From: Martelella sp. NC20
GTDB lineage: Bacteria > Pseudomonadota > Alphaproteobacteria > Rhizobiales > Rhizobiaceae
Assembly: GCF_013459645.1 (NCBI RefSeq)
Contig: NZ_CP054861.1
Coordinates: 3,894,001-3,958,000 of the forward strand
Length of the DNA: 64,000 nucleotides
Reading direction: 5' to 3'
Shown here: in pieces, positions 14,482 through 22,806 of the stretch
How the letters are laid out: each line of letters starts with the position of its first letter
Numbering within the stretch: the first letter of the stretch is position 1
Notes under the pieces: generated by a model
What the model saw: the letters and a program-made list of their open reading frames with translations, nothing else
What the model was told of the DNA's origin: nothing
Database searches by the model: none
Program-made: the position numbers and the translations under genes

Positions 14482-16664
14482 CTTCGGTTGAGCAGGAGTT
14501 GTCCGATCTCAAACTTTTCGCCGATCCTTTCTCACCCTCAAGTTTTAGGCACGATGAAAATGGAAACTGGACTGCTGAGTTTGAGCGGCGCGGACGCAGA
14601 ATTGCGCTGCGCCGCGAGAACGATGGAAAGATCTACAGCCTTGAACGGGGATCCGTAGTAGCCGGTAGCTTCAGGTCTCTATTGGCCAACAGAGACTTTT
14701 CAGACCTTGGATATCTGGCCAAGGCAATCAAGCACGCTTACTCGTCGTCTGCAACCAATTGGATGGAGGTGCCGTTCAGCATAGATCGCGGAACAAGCCG
14801 AGCGCGAACATTTGAAGAGGTCAACCAGTTCCTTTCAGAGCTGGTTTCAGGTGGCGTGGTTGGATTAGAGGCCCCTGCTGGCGCTGGCAAGACTCACTTC
14901 ATCGAACGCCTTGCGCTTAGTCGGGCGACCAAGGTGTCGCAGCGATTTGGAATGGAACCCCTCGTAATTCCGGTAACAAGCGCTGGGAAAATCCTTTCAG
15001 CTATCGATGATCGTATCGACGGTTCTCTTGCTGCCTTGCGAGCTAATTTCAATCGAGTTGAGCTGCCTGCTCTCATGAGGCAAAATCTCATTGCGTTGGC
15101 GATTGATGGCTTTGATGAGCTATCTGATAGCCGCGGATACGATAATTCTTGGTCCGCACTTCGCGAGCTCATTAGCGATGTTGGTGGCGACAGTCTGATA
15201 ATTTTGTCAGGCCGAGATTCGTTCATTGGTTTGGAGACACTGCGAAACCTTATCGGCCCTTCGGTCAAACTTGCAGGATCCGGTTTGCACTCTCTAAAGC
15301 TGGATTTTCCAGAGGCGGCTGATGCAGCCAACTGGATTTCCACGGTAAACCCTGAATGGCAGGCTTACGTAAGCGAGCTACAAGAGAGACTCCGGGCCTT
15401 CTACTGGCTTCGCCGCCCCTTCTTTGTCTCTCAAATTTCAAAAACCAAGCCAGAGGACTTCCTAAATAGCGGCGATGAGCCGATTATCTCCCTTTGTGAC
15501 AATATCGTGAACCGAGAAATCGACAAGCTTGGAATTCCGTCGGATGTGACGATCGAGACAGGAAGAAAAATTGTCTATTCGATCCTCACAGAGGCCGCGA
15601 GAACAATGGTCGATTACGAAATTGACCACGTGGATGCCGCTTTGCTGGAAGTGGCCGTCGAACTTGCTTGCGAGGAACACGCTCCAGGAAAAGACGATTT
15701 TCGTCGGGCTCTCACGGCGAGGGCAAAGACACTAACACTCTTAGAGCCGGCGCTTGGTACCGGCGACCGTGACAACCGGACGTTCCCTCACGAAAAAGTC
15801 AAGGCTTTCTTCTATTCACGACACCTGATGTATGAAATTGGCGAGAGCGTTTTAACGCCTCTGGGAATTAGAAGAACTCAGCTGTCCGCATCTGACCTAT
15901 CAGTATTTAGAGCTCTTTTATCACTTGAAACAAAAGATTTTTCTTGTGATCTGGTTCAAAAAGTCTCAACACTCTTAGAAGATCATGCGTCAGCGTCAAC
16001 ATCTTTTTCGAACTTGGCGGCGATTGGTCTTATTTGCGCTTCTGACTTGCACGTCGACAAGCCATTTGTACTTTCTGGTGGATCGATTTTAGACGCCTTA
16101 ATGGTAGAAACTCCGGCTTTACGCCTGCGTCGAGTGTACATAAATCGATTGGACATATCTCATGCAGACCTTCATTCATGCGATTTTGAGGAGTGTGAGG
16201 TTGGAGAGATGATCGTGTCCACGATCACAAGGTTTGGGACATCTCTCCCCAAAGTGCACACATTGATTCTTCAGGCCACCGACGGGGATGAAACATTTTA
16301 TCGCGATCTTGCTAAGATTGAAGAGATACTTGGGCAAGATGACTACAGATCACAGCCATCGAGAGAAATTGACACTCCCGATACCCTTGGAATTCTTGCG
16401 CGAATGATGTTGAGGAGTCACTGGGTAAGACTTTCGAAAGATGACAAAAGAGGGAGGAGGTTGGTAGAAAGGGCCGACTGGGAGATAACACGCGATATAC
16501 TGCAACATTCGGGTTACCTTGAAGTGAAAAATATTGGCGCCGGCGGACGGCCAGATGAATTCGCACATCTTCGGAATGCGGAGAGATTCCTGAAGTCCAC
16601 TGATGACCAAGGAAAAATTAGTTCCGTAATAAATTCGCTCGTTAGGGCGTTGCGTGATATCTGA
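14478..16664 (+). CDS. NACHT/STAND-like P-loop NTPase, partner of the NYN nuclease
   Basis: 728 residues. An N-terminal domain of about 110 residues precedes a P-loop core. Walker A is EAPAGAGKTHF (K138, T139) and Walker B LIALAIDGFDEL (D210, with D213-E214), the DGxDEL form typical of NACHT-like STAND ATPases. A sensor-like IILSGRDSF follows at about 241-249. The middle is helical (winged-helix/superhelical). A short pentapeptide-like stretch (ISHADLHSCDFEECEV) occurs near residue 560, and a helical C-terminus follows. It shares an ATGA junction with the NYN gene. Proteins of this build in prophage cargo often sense infection and trigger an effector; here the nuclease next to it is the obvious effector. 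No family name is assigned. Confidence 0.75.
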   Translation: MTSVEQELSDLKLFADPFSPSSFRHDENGNWTAEFERRGRRIALRRENDGKIYSLERGSVVAGSFRSLLANRDFSDLGYLAKAIKHAYSSSATNWMEVPFSIDRGTSRARTFEEVNQFLSELVSGGVVGLEAPAGAGKTHFIERLALSRATKVSQRFGMEPLVIPVTSAGKILSAIDDRIDGSLAALRANFNRVELPALMRQNLIALAIDGFDELSDSRGYDNSWSALRELISDVGGDSLIILSGRDSFIGLETLRNLIGPSVKLAGSGLHSLKLDFPEAADAANWISTVNPEWQAYVSELQERLRAFYWLRRPFFVSQISKTKPEDFLNSGDEPIISLCDNIVNREIDKLGIPSDVTIETGRKIVYSILTEAARTMVDYEIDHVDAALLEVAVELACEEHAPGKDDFRRALTARAKTLTLLEPALGTGDRDNRTFPHEKVKAFFYSRHLMYEIGESVLTPLGIRRTQLSASDLSVFRALLSLETKDFSCDLVQKVSTLLEDHASASTSFSNLAAIGLICASDLHVDKPFVLSGGSILDALMVETPALRLRRVYINRLDISHADLHSCDFEECEVGEMIVSTITRFGTSLPKVHTLILQATDGDETFYRDLAKIEEILGQDDYRSQPSREIDTPDTLGILARMMLRSHWVRLSKDDKRGRRLVERADWEITRDILQHSGYLEVKNIGAGGRPDEFAHLRNAERFLKSTDDQGKISSVINSLVRALRDI

Positions 16665-16887
16665 GCGAAGTTGACCTGCCATTGATTTTCATCCAACCGC
16701 GACCCGAGTCCGGTTGGTATTTACGCTGATCGACGGAGGTTGAGCAATCGCCCGCGTCGCCCCGTTCCCGGCCCCAGCGACGTGCCAACAGGTTAAGAAA
16801 AGAACACAAGAGAAACGGAAACTGTAAACCAGCCTGTAAACCGGCTGAATTGCCTAGGAAATAATAGAACTAAACCATTGAAAAGAT
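16665..16887. other. Non-coding right end of prophage 1
   Basis: No convincing gene. The segment ends in an AT-rich stretch with a repeated TGTAAACC (about 16,825-16,845) immediately before the tRNA-Arg 3' end. It probably contains integrase arm sites and the attachment core; the other att copy lies outside the window. Confidence 0.4.
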
Positions 16888-16964
16888 TGGCGACCCCTGC
16901 AGGATTCGAACCTGCGACCGTCGGCTTAGAAGGCCGGTGCTCTATCCAGCTGAGCTAAGGGGCC
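16888..16964 (-). tRNA. tRNA-Arg (TCT), likely prophage 1 attachment target
   Basis: 77-nucleotide cloverleaf on the minus strand. The acceptor arms GGCCCCT/AGGGGTC pair, the anticodon loop reads CTTCTAA (anticodon TCT), the T-loop is GGTTCGAATCC, and CCA is encoded. The 3' end faces the prophage integrase, so the gene was most likely rebuilt or preserved on integration. Confidence 0.93.
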
Positions 16965-17051
16965 GGAAACAGGCCGCATCAATGCCTGAGGTGCGTGTGA
17001 AACACAAGCGGCGACGCTCTCGCCCCGCGTCGTCGCATTGATGAGTGCGGA

Positions 17052-17357
17052 TTAGTGGGTCCAGGGCTGGCTGCGATTGGGGCTGAAGTTTTCGGAGTAG
17101 GATACCACCTTCACCGTCTTTTCCTTCGGCGGCAGCACACGGTAGGCGATGCCCTTGCGGCGGGCATAGTCCTCGGCGTCCTGCTGGCTCTCGAAGCGCA
17201 GCTTGACCTGCTGCAGCGTATCGGAGGACGAGGTATAGCCGAACAGCGGATCAATCGTGCGCGGCGCCTGCTGATCGAATTCGAGCACCCATTGATGGGT
17301 CTTGGCATTGCCCTGTTGCATCGCCGATCTGGCGGGGCGGTAAATCTTCGCCGACAT
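17052..17357 (-). CDS. ETC complex I subunit, NDUFS4 family
   Basis: 101-residue accessory subunit of NADH:ubiquinone oxidoreductase (NDUFS4/AQDQ type), found in alphaproteobacteria and mitochondria. It begins MSAKIYRPARSAMQQG, has the conserved WVLEFDQQAPRTIDPLFGYT and DTLQQVKLRF, and ends ENFSPNRSQPWTH, which matches the family C-terminus. ATG 17357 is used because the upstream in-frame extension looks unlike the family. An equally long open frame on the opposite strand is a mirror artefact. The gene stands alone, as is usual in Rhizobiales. Confidence 0.9.
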   Translation of the reverse strand: MSAKIYRPARSAMQQGNAKTHQWVLEFDQQAPRTIDPLFGYTSSSDTLQQVKLRFESQQDAEDYARRKGIAYRVLPPKEKTVKVVSYSENFSPNRSQPWTH

Positions 17358-17862
17358 CGCTTTTTGCTCCGCTTTGATTGTCCGCGCCGGCGGTCTTGCG
17401 CCGACGCCTGCCCTTCTTACGCAATTTTTGCGCCTCGGCAATAAAAATCAAGCCCAAAATCCAGCGGTCGTATCCGCACCCCGGACGAATGCGAGAATGT
17501 TCCCGCTGCTTAGGCGATCCGAAGCCCATTCGCAGAACGGGAAGCAGGCAGCACAACGGCGAGGGTTGAGGTTTCTCCGCAAGTCACATACATCTGGTGT
17601 CGAAACGGCATTTGTCGCCGCTCCGCGTGTCCGAGGAGATACCGAACCGACCCAACCACTGGCGGGCCGGGAACGATGCGGAAACCGAACGATTGCAGGC
17701 GGCAAATTCTGGCAGATATCCCTATAGTTCTTGGCCGGTACAAATCTATATAAGTTCGCGTTCGACGAAATCGGCATATGAGTGAACCGATGGTTGCGCT
17801 TTCATGTTACTGCATCGGGGGTCGCGTATCCATCGCCTGCCTCCGCGGTGATGAGATACATA
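17358..17862. other. Intergenic region without a recognised gene
   Basis: About 500 bases between two divergent genes. Short open frames on both strands lack family features or start signals. It should contain the promoters of the NDUFS4-like gene and of the diguanylate cyclase gene; no specific site can be named. Confidence 0.4.
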
Positions 17863-19335
17863 ATGATGAGCATTAAGTTGGAACACAGCTCTTTTGAACA
17901 GATGTTTGAACTCGCGCCCATAGCGATGTGGGTCGAGGATTTCAGTGGTGTCAAAAGCCTCTTTGACCGCTGGCGTTCGGCCGGCGTAACGGATATCGAG
18001 GGATTCCTGCGCGCCGACCGTTCGCGCGTGACCGCCTGTTCCCAGGCGATCCGGGTGCTGCAGGTGAACCGCAAGACGCTCGACCTGTTCGAAGCCCAGG
18101 ACATGGAGCATCTCGTCGCCAACATCGATCAGGTGTTTCGCGACGACATGCTGGAAAGCCATATCAATGAGCTCATCCAGCTTTTTGAAGGCAAGCACGC
18201 CTTTTCAAGCAACACGGTCAATTACACGCTTTCCGGCCAGCGGCTCGACATCCAGCTTCGCGGCCGGATACTGCCCGGCCACGAGGAGGCGTTGGACAGG
18301 ATACTGCTGACCACGGAGGACGTCTCCGTCCGCGAGGCCGCCCATCGCCGCGAACGCCAGCAGACGCTTTATGCGCAAGGCTTGTTCGAGCATTCGCCGG
18401 TATCGCTCTGGGTCGAGGATTTCTCGCGTATCCGCAGTCTTCTGGAAGACCTGCGTTCCCGCCACATTGTCGACCTTCGGGTTTTCATGGACGTCCATCC
18501 CGAATTCGTGCGTCAGTGCCTGAACGAGATCAAGGTGATCGATGTCAATCAGGCCACGCTCGACATGTTCCGCGCCGCCGACCGGCAGACCCTGTTGCAG
18601 AACCAGCATGCGATCTTTCGCGACGACGTCGACGAGCATTTTCGCGAGCAGTTGATCGATCTTTGGGAAGGCCGTCTGTTTCACACCCATGAGGTGATGA
18701 ACTATGCGCTCGACGGCTCCGAGCGTTACGTGCTGCTGCATTTCTCGGTGCTGCCGGGTCGCGAGCACGACTGGTCGCTTGTGCTGATTTCGCTGACCGA
18801 CATCACCGCGCGCAAGAAGGCGGAGGCCTATCTCGAATATCTCGGCCGCCACGATGTGCTGACCAAGCTCTACAACCGCTCCTACTATACCGAGGAGATC
18901 AATCGGCTCGAGCGCAAGAAGTTTCGTCCGATCGGCATACTGATCATCGACCTCAATGGCCTGAAGGAGGCCAATGACGCGCTTGGCCATGACGCCGGAG
19001 ACGGCCTTTTGCGCAGGCTCGGCGAGGTGCTGAGCGAGGCCGTCAGCGCGCCCCATTGCGCCGCCCGTATCGGCGGCGACGAGTTTGCCGTGATCATGCC
19101 GGGAGCAGGCGAAGAAGACGTCAAGGCAACGGTGGAGCAGATCGGCAAGCTTTTGAACATCAACAACCAGTTTTACGCCGACGCGCCGATCAGCATCTCT
19201 GTGGGGGTTGCGAACTGTGAGCGCGACGAGACCATCGAATCCGCTGTTCGGCGCGCCGACACCGAAATGTACCGCAGGAAACGGGAATACTACGCATCGC
19301 GCCCATCGCTTGACAGGCGCAATCGCGGACAATGA
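17863..19335 (+). CDS. Diguanylate cyclase with two PAS-like domains
   Basis: About 490 residues. Two tandem repeats of a PAS-like sensor share the motif (F/L)xxxP(I/V)(A/S)(M/L)WVEDFS (near residues 10-20 and 180-190), each followed by VxxxNxxTLD(L/M)F. The C-terminal GGDEF domain (about 325-475) keeps the active-site motif RIGGDEFAVIMPG and the substrate-side GLKEANDALGHDAGD. No RxxD inhibitory site is visible before the GGDEF. It makes cyclic di-GMP, probably in response to a small ligand or redox cue in the cytoplasm; no membrane segment is present. The start is uncertain (ATG 17851, 17863 or 17866). Confidence 0.88.
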   Translation: MMSIKLEHSSFEQMFELAPIAMWVEDFSGVKSLFDRWRSAGVTDIEGFLRADRSRVTACSQAIRVLQVNRKTLDLFEAQDMEHLVANIDQVFRDDMLESHINELIQLFEGKHAFSSNTVNYTLSGQRLDIQLRGRILPGHEEALDRILLTTEDVSVREAAHRRERQQTLYAQGLFEHSPVSLWVEDFSRIRSLLEDLRSRHIVDLRVFMDVHPEFVRQCLNEIKVIDVNQATLDMFRAADRQTLLQNQHAIFRDDVDEHFREQLIDLWEGRLFHTHEVMNYALDGSERYVLLHFSVLPGREHDWSLVLISLTDITARKKAEAYLEYLGRHDVLTKLYNRSYYTEEINRLERKKFRPIGILIIDLNGLKEANDALGHDAGDGLLRRLGEVLSEAVSAPHCAARIGGDEFAVIMPGAGEEDVKATVEQIGKLLNINNQFYADAPISISVGVANCERDETIESAVRRADTEMYRRKREYYASRPSLDRRNRGQ

Positions 19336-19382
19336 TGCCACAGGGCGGCGGGATGCCGCACCTGGCGCGAGGCGCTCCGCCC

Positions 19383-19421
19383 TAGAGTCTGTCAGGTTCA
19401 AATCGAACCAGACAGACTCTA
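19383..19421. terminator. Inverted repeat after the diguanylate cyclase gene
   Basis: TAGAGTCTGTC and its exact inverse GACAGACTCTA flank a 17-base loop, followed by a T-rich tract. A related TTTAGAGTTTGTCAGG motif appears inverted at about 19,480-19,495. Such (T)AGAG.NTGTCAGG units are scattered in rhizobial intergenic regions. It could end transcription from both sides. Confidence 0.5.
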
Positions 19422-19482
19422 GATTTATTTGTTTTCGTTTGTCTTTTCGGGAAAACCGGATTCCACTTTTCCCTGACAAACT

Positions 19483-20427
19483 CTAAAACGGAATGGCATT
19501 GGCGTTGATCAACGCCAAGACTACCCCAAGCGTCGCCACCGAGCAGACCGTTGAAATCAGGATCGCCGCCGAGGCGCGCTCATACCAGATGCCATATTGG
19601 CGGGCGATGACGAAGACGTTCGTCGCCGTGGGAAGTGCCGCCAGCAGCACCGCCGCCTTGACCCAGAGCGGGTCGAACCCGCCATGCGCCATCATGAACA
19701 GATAAACCAGAAGCGGGTGCAGGATCAGCTTTGCCGGCACGATATAGCCGATTTCCGCCGGCACGCGCCTGACCGGCCTGAGCGCCAGCGTGACGCCCAT
19801 GGCAAACAGCGCGCAAGGTGCTGCCGCCTGGGCAAGATAATCCACCAGCCGGTTGACGGCCTGGGGCACGGCAAATCCGGTTGCGGCGACCGCGAAGCCC
19901 AGCGCCGTCGCCACCACAAACGGGTGAAGCAATGCGCGCATGACGATATGGCGGATCAGCGAACGCCCTGCCCCGCCGCCGGCAGTCGCCATCACCGTCG
20001 GCGCGACGATGAAATGCAGCGCGTTTTCGAAGCAGATGATCAGCGCCACCGGAACGGCAGCTTCCTCTCCCAGCGCCAGAAGCGCAAGCCCCGGTCCCAT
20101 GTAGCCGATATTGCCATAGCTACCGGCGAAGGCCTGGATCGTGGTTTCCCGGACGCCGTTGCGCTTCCAGAGGTAGCCGACGGCAAAAAGCAGCCCGAAC
20201 ACGGTATAGGTCGCAGCTAGATCGATGGAGACGAAATCGAGCCGCGTCAGCTGCTCGAACGGGGTGCGCGACACCAGCTTGAAGAACAGCGCCGGCAACG
20301 CCGCGTAGATGATGAAGATATTGAGCCAGGCGGTGCCTTCTTCTGGATGGCGAAAGATCTTCGCCGCGCCGAAACCGATCGCGATCAGCCCGAAGAACGG
20401 GAAAAGCAGCGCTAGAATATCGGCCAT
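19483..20427 (-). CDS. AEC (auxin efflux carrier) family transporter
   Basis: 314 residues with about ten hydrophobic helices spread along the whole length. It begins MADILALLFPFFGLIAIGFG, and GNIGYMGPGLALLALG corresponds to the conserved N-terminal-half motif of AEC proteins. The C-terminus FVIARQYGIWYERASAAIL is typical of the family. AEC members export or exchange organic acids and malonate-like substrates; the substrate here cannot be told. It is transcribed leftwards as a single gene downstream of ccdA. Confidence 0.88.
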   Translation of the reverse strand: MADILALLFPFFGLIAIGFGAAKIFRHPEEGTAWLNIFIIYAALPALFFKLVSRTPFEQLTRLDFVSIDLAATYTVFGLLFAVGYLWKRNGVRETTIQAFAGSYGNIGYMGPGLALLALGEEAAVPVALIICFENALHFIVAPTVMATAGGGAGRSLIRHIVMRALLHPFVVATALGFAVAATGFAVPQAVNRLVDYLAQAAAPCALFAMGVTLALRPVRRVPAEIGYIVPAKLILHPLLVYLFMMAHGGFDPLWVKAAVLLAALPTATNVFVIARQYGIWYERASAAILISTVCSVATLGVVLALINANAIPF

Positions 20428-20502
20428 GGCTCCGATCGCTCCGTCGCGGGCAGCGCGGCGGCGTCCGCTTTGCCCGGACCCGCTCTAACCGTTCCTTTTG
20501 CC

Positions 20503-20543
20503 GCATTTTCGCGGTCAGGTGATTCCACCTGACAGCGAAATGC
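20503..20543. terminator. Large intergenic palindrome after ccdA
   Basis: GCATTTTCGCGGTCAGGTG and its near-exact complement CACCTGACAGCGAAATGC face each other across four bases, right at the ccdA stop. It is the type of long palindrome that recurs in rhizobial intergenic DNA and probably acts as a terminator. Confidence 0.6.
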
Positions 20544-21310
20544 TAACCGATCCGCGAGAGAACCGGAAAGGTCTGCTGAAACCAGATCGCCATATCGGCA
20601 ATGAAGCCGAAAAGAAAGGCGACGCCGGTGAGAATCAGCAGCACGCCCATGATTTTCTCGACAGCACCCAGATGTTTCCGAAACCGCGCCAGAAAGCGCA
20701 TGAAGGCCCCGGAGAAGAACGCCGCGATCCAGAACGGCACGGCAAGGCCGAGCGAATAGACCGCCAGCAGCACCGCGCCGTTTGCGACCGTGGCCTTGGT
20801 GGCGGCCACGGCGAGAATTGCCCCCAGCACCGGCCCGATGCAGGGCGTCCAGCCGAAGGCGAAGGCGAGCCCCATGATATAGGCCCCGGTGACGCTTGCC
20901 GGTTTGCCGCCGCCGTGAAACCGCGCCTCGCGCGAGAGGATCGGGATCCTGAGCACGCCCAGGAAATGCAGCCCCATCAGGATGATGACCACGCCGCCGA
21001 CCTTGCTGAGGATGTCCATGTGCTGGCGCAGCAATTGGCCGATGGTGGATGCCCCGGCCCCGAGCGCCACGAAAATCGTCGCGAAGCCAAGCGTGAAGAA
21101 CAAGGCCGGCAGCAGCACCGCCCATTGGCTCGGCGGTTTCGCCTCGCCGCCGCCCTTGAGCTGGTCGACCGAAATTCCCGCCATATAGCAGAGATAAGGC
21201 GGCACCAGCGGCAGCACACAGGGCGAGAGAAATGACAGCGCGCCCGCCAGAAGCGCGCTCAGAAAGGAAATATCGCCGATCGACAAGAAACCTGCTCCAA
21301 CACCTTGCAT
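20543..21310 (-). CDS. ccdA: Cytochrome c biogenesis protein CcdA
   Basis: 255-residue polytopic membrane protein that carries electrons from cytoplasmic thioredoxin to periplasmic thiol proteins for cytochrome c maturation. The two redox cysteines lie in the pseudo-symmetric motifs LSPCVLPLVPPYLCYMAG (about residue 30) and GWTPCIGPVLGAIL (about residue 160). Six hydrophobic helices are visible. ATG 21310 (MQGVGAGFLSI) is chosen; the in-frame extension upstream is proline/arginine-rich and unlike the family. Confidence 0.9.
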   Translation of the reverse strand: MQGVGAGFLSIGDISFLSALLAGALSFLSPCVLPLVPPYLCYMAGISVDQLKGGGEAKPPSQWAVLLPALFFTLGFATIFVALGAGASTIGQLLRQHMDILSKVGGVVIILMGLHFLGVLRIPILSREARFHGGGKPASVTGAYIMGLAFAFGWTPCIGPVLGAILAVAATKATVANGAVLLAVYSLGLAVPFWIAAFFSGAFMRFLARFRKHLGAVEKIMGVLLILTGVAFLFGFIADMAIWFQQTFPVLSRIG

Positions 21311-21525
21311 TCCGGGCGCAGGCGAAGCCCTTACCCCATTTCCGGGGCCACGCAAATGACCCCGGAACGCATCCGGCGGTCTTAAACCGGATGGCCGTTC
21401 AAATCCAATCACCTTTACGCGCGCCGAAAACCGCAGCATTATCGCTTTCGCGGTGAAATACCGGGTTGACCTTGTGAGAGACCCTTTCTATGTTCCGCCC
21501 ACTTTCAGCCGGTTACCCGGCTCGG

Positions 21526-21601
21526 GAGAGCGTAGCTCAGCCGGTAGAGCAACTGACTTTTAATCAGTAGGTCCAGGGTTCGAACCCCTGCGCTCTCACC
21601 A
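21526..21601 (+). tRNA. tRNA-Lys (TTT)
   Basis: 76 nucleotides with paired acceptor arms GAGAGCG/CGCTCTC, anticodon loop CTTTTAA (TTT), T-loop GGTTCGAACCC and encoded CCA. No phage gene lies next to it. Confidence 0.95.
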
Positions 21602-21670
21602 GATTTTCACCAATCGACGATTTAATCGATTCTTTCGCCGTGCGCATTGTTTCCGGAAATGGGGTGCCGC

Positions 21671-22444
21671 ATGCCGCATATGTTCGTCAATCGACCGCGT
21701 CTTCACGATGTGATTGCCGAGACGCCCGCGGACAGAAAGAACTTCCGCTGGGAGACCATCAACGCGATGGCCTATCAGGCTGGCGGGCTGATCTTCATCT
21801 TCGGAAGCATCTGCTTCTTTCCGGCACTTTCGGCCTATGCCGATCTTGGGGCGTGGATTTTCTTTTTCGGCTCCCTGATCTACCTCGCCGTGACCGGGCA
21901 CGATCTGCTCGAGGTGTTCACATACGCCAGACAGCGCACGGACCCGGCGACCGTGTGGGACAGGCTGGAGTTCTGGGCGGCCTGGACCTATGTCCTGGGA
22001 ACCGTTCTGTTCGTCGTCGGCAGCATTTTCTTCCTGTCGTCCGTCGGGCTTTTCACGGCAGGCGCCTGGTGCTTCATCATCGGCAGCATAATGTTCGTGG
22101 CCGGCGCCGTGATCAATGTCATCCAGATCGTCCAGGCCGACGATCTCGTTACCCTGCAGATGATGAACCTCACTGCCCTGACATTCGTGGTCGGCTCCAC
22201 GCTTTTTGCGGTTGCCTCGATCCCCTATCTCTGGTCGCTCGCCAGCGAGCGCGACGAAACCCTGCTGGATGGCTTTCTGGCCTGGCAATATCTCGTCGGC
22301 AGCATTCTCTTTTTCGTCGGCGGCCTCTTCAATTACCGGCGCGCCTATCGGGTTGTCGCCATGGCGCTGGGAAGGCCAACCTCCTACGCGCTTCATCCGC
22401 TGAAGCCGCTTTCGCCCCGCAGGAAGAAACGCTGGGAAAAGTGA
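21671..22444 (+). CDS. YrhK-domain membrane protein
   Basis: 257 residues. About seven hydrophobic helices are visible, arranged as repeated two-helix units with the pattern GSxxFxxxxxxxxGxWxFxxGS (for instance FIFGSICFFPALSAYADLGA). This is the YrhK-like repeat found in bacterial membrane proteins of unknown function. The tail is strongly basic (SPRRKKRWEK). The start could be ATG 21647 or 21671; the latter has GGGG at a reasonable distance. It stands alone downstream of tRNA-Lys. Confidence 0.75.
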   Translation: MPHMFVNRPRLHDVIAETPADRKNFRWETINAMAYQAGGLIFIFGSICFFPALSAYADLGAWIFFFGSLIYLAVTGHDLLEVFTYARQRTDPATVWDRLEFWAAWTYVLGTVLFVVGSIFFLSSVGLFTAGAWCFIIGSIMFVAGAVINVIQIVQADDLVTLQMMNLTALTFVVGSTLFAVASIPYLWSLASERDETLLDGFLAWQYLVGSILFFVGGLFNYRRAYRVVAMALGRPTSYALHPLKPLSPRRKKRWEK

Positions 22445-22806
22445 CGGTCGCCCAAAGCCGATCTTGCTTGAAACCCCGGTCATGACGATAGCGCTGCTGC
22501 GTACCGCGCACGACCTCATATCTGCCGGGAGCTTGTTGATCCGTCGCGCCGCGCGTTGGAAGCGACATTCAATGAATGAAAAATATATTTATTATCAATT
22601 ACTTACAACTGTTTCCTGATTACGTTTCATATAACCTTCATTGGCCCTCACCTGTTTCCTCCCGTGGTTGCCATCTCGCAAACTCAATGCATTTAATTCT
22701 GCTAAGCGCAATTTTGTATTGATATACGGATTTATCGGTGACATCTTCCCGGTCGAAGGAGACGCGAAACCGGTTGTGGATGGTTTCGCCCTGAAGGAGA
22801 CCAGCT
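22445..22806. other. Upstream region of xsc
   Basis: About 360 bases without a gene. The stretch 22,570-22,620 is very AT-rich compared with its surroundings and may carry the xsc promoter and a regulator site. GAAGGAGAC at 22,754-22,762 does not serve xsc itself; the actual site is AAGGAGACC just before ATG 22,807. Confidence 0.4.

Noticed and set aside
17055..17444. Plus-strand open frame of 129 codons opposite the NDUFS4-like gene
   Set aside because: It mirrors the real gene. The minus-strand protein matches a known family to its last residue, while this frame has no family features.
20498..21235. 245-codon plus-strand frame opposite ccdA
   Set aside because: Charged, low-complexity antisense product; ccdA is certain from both cysteine motifs.
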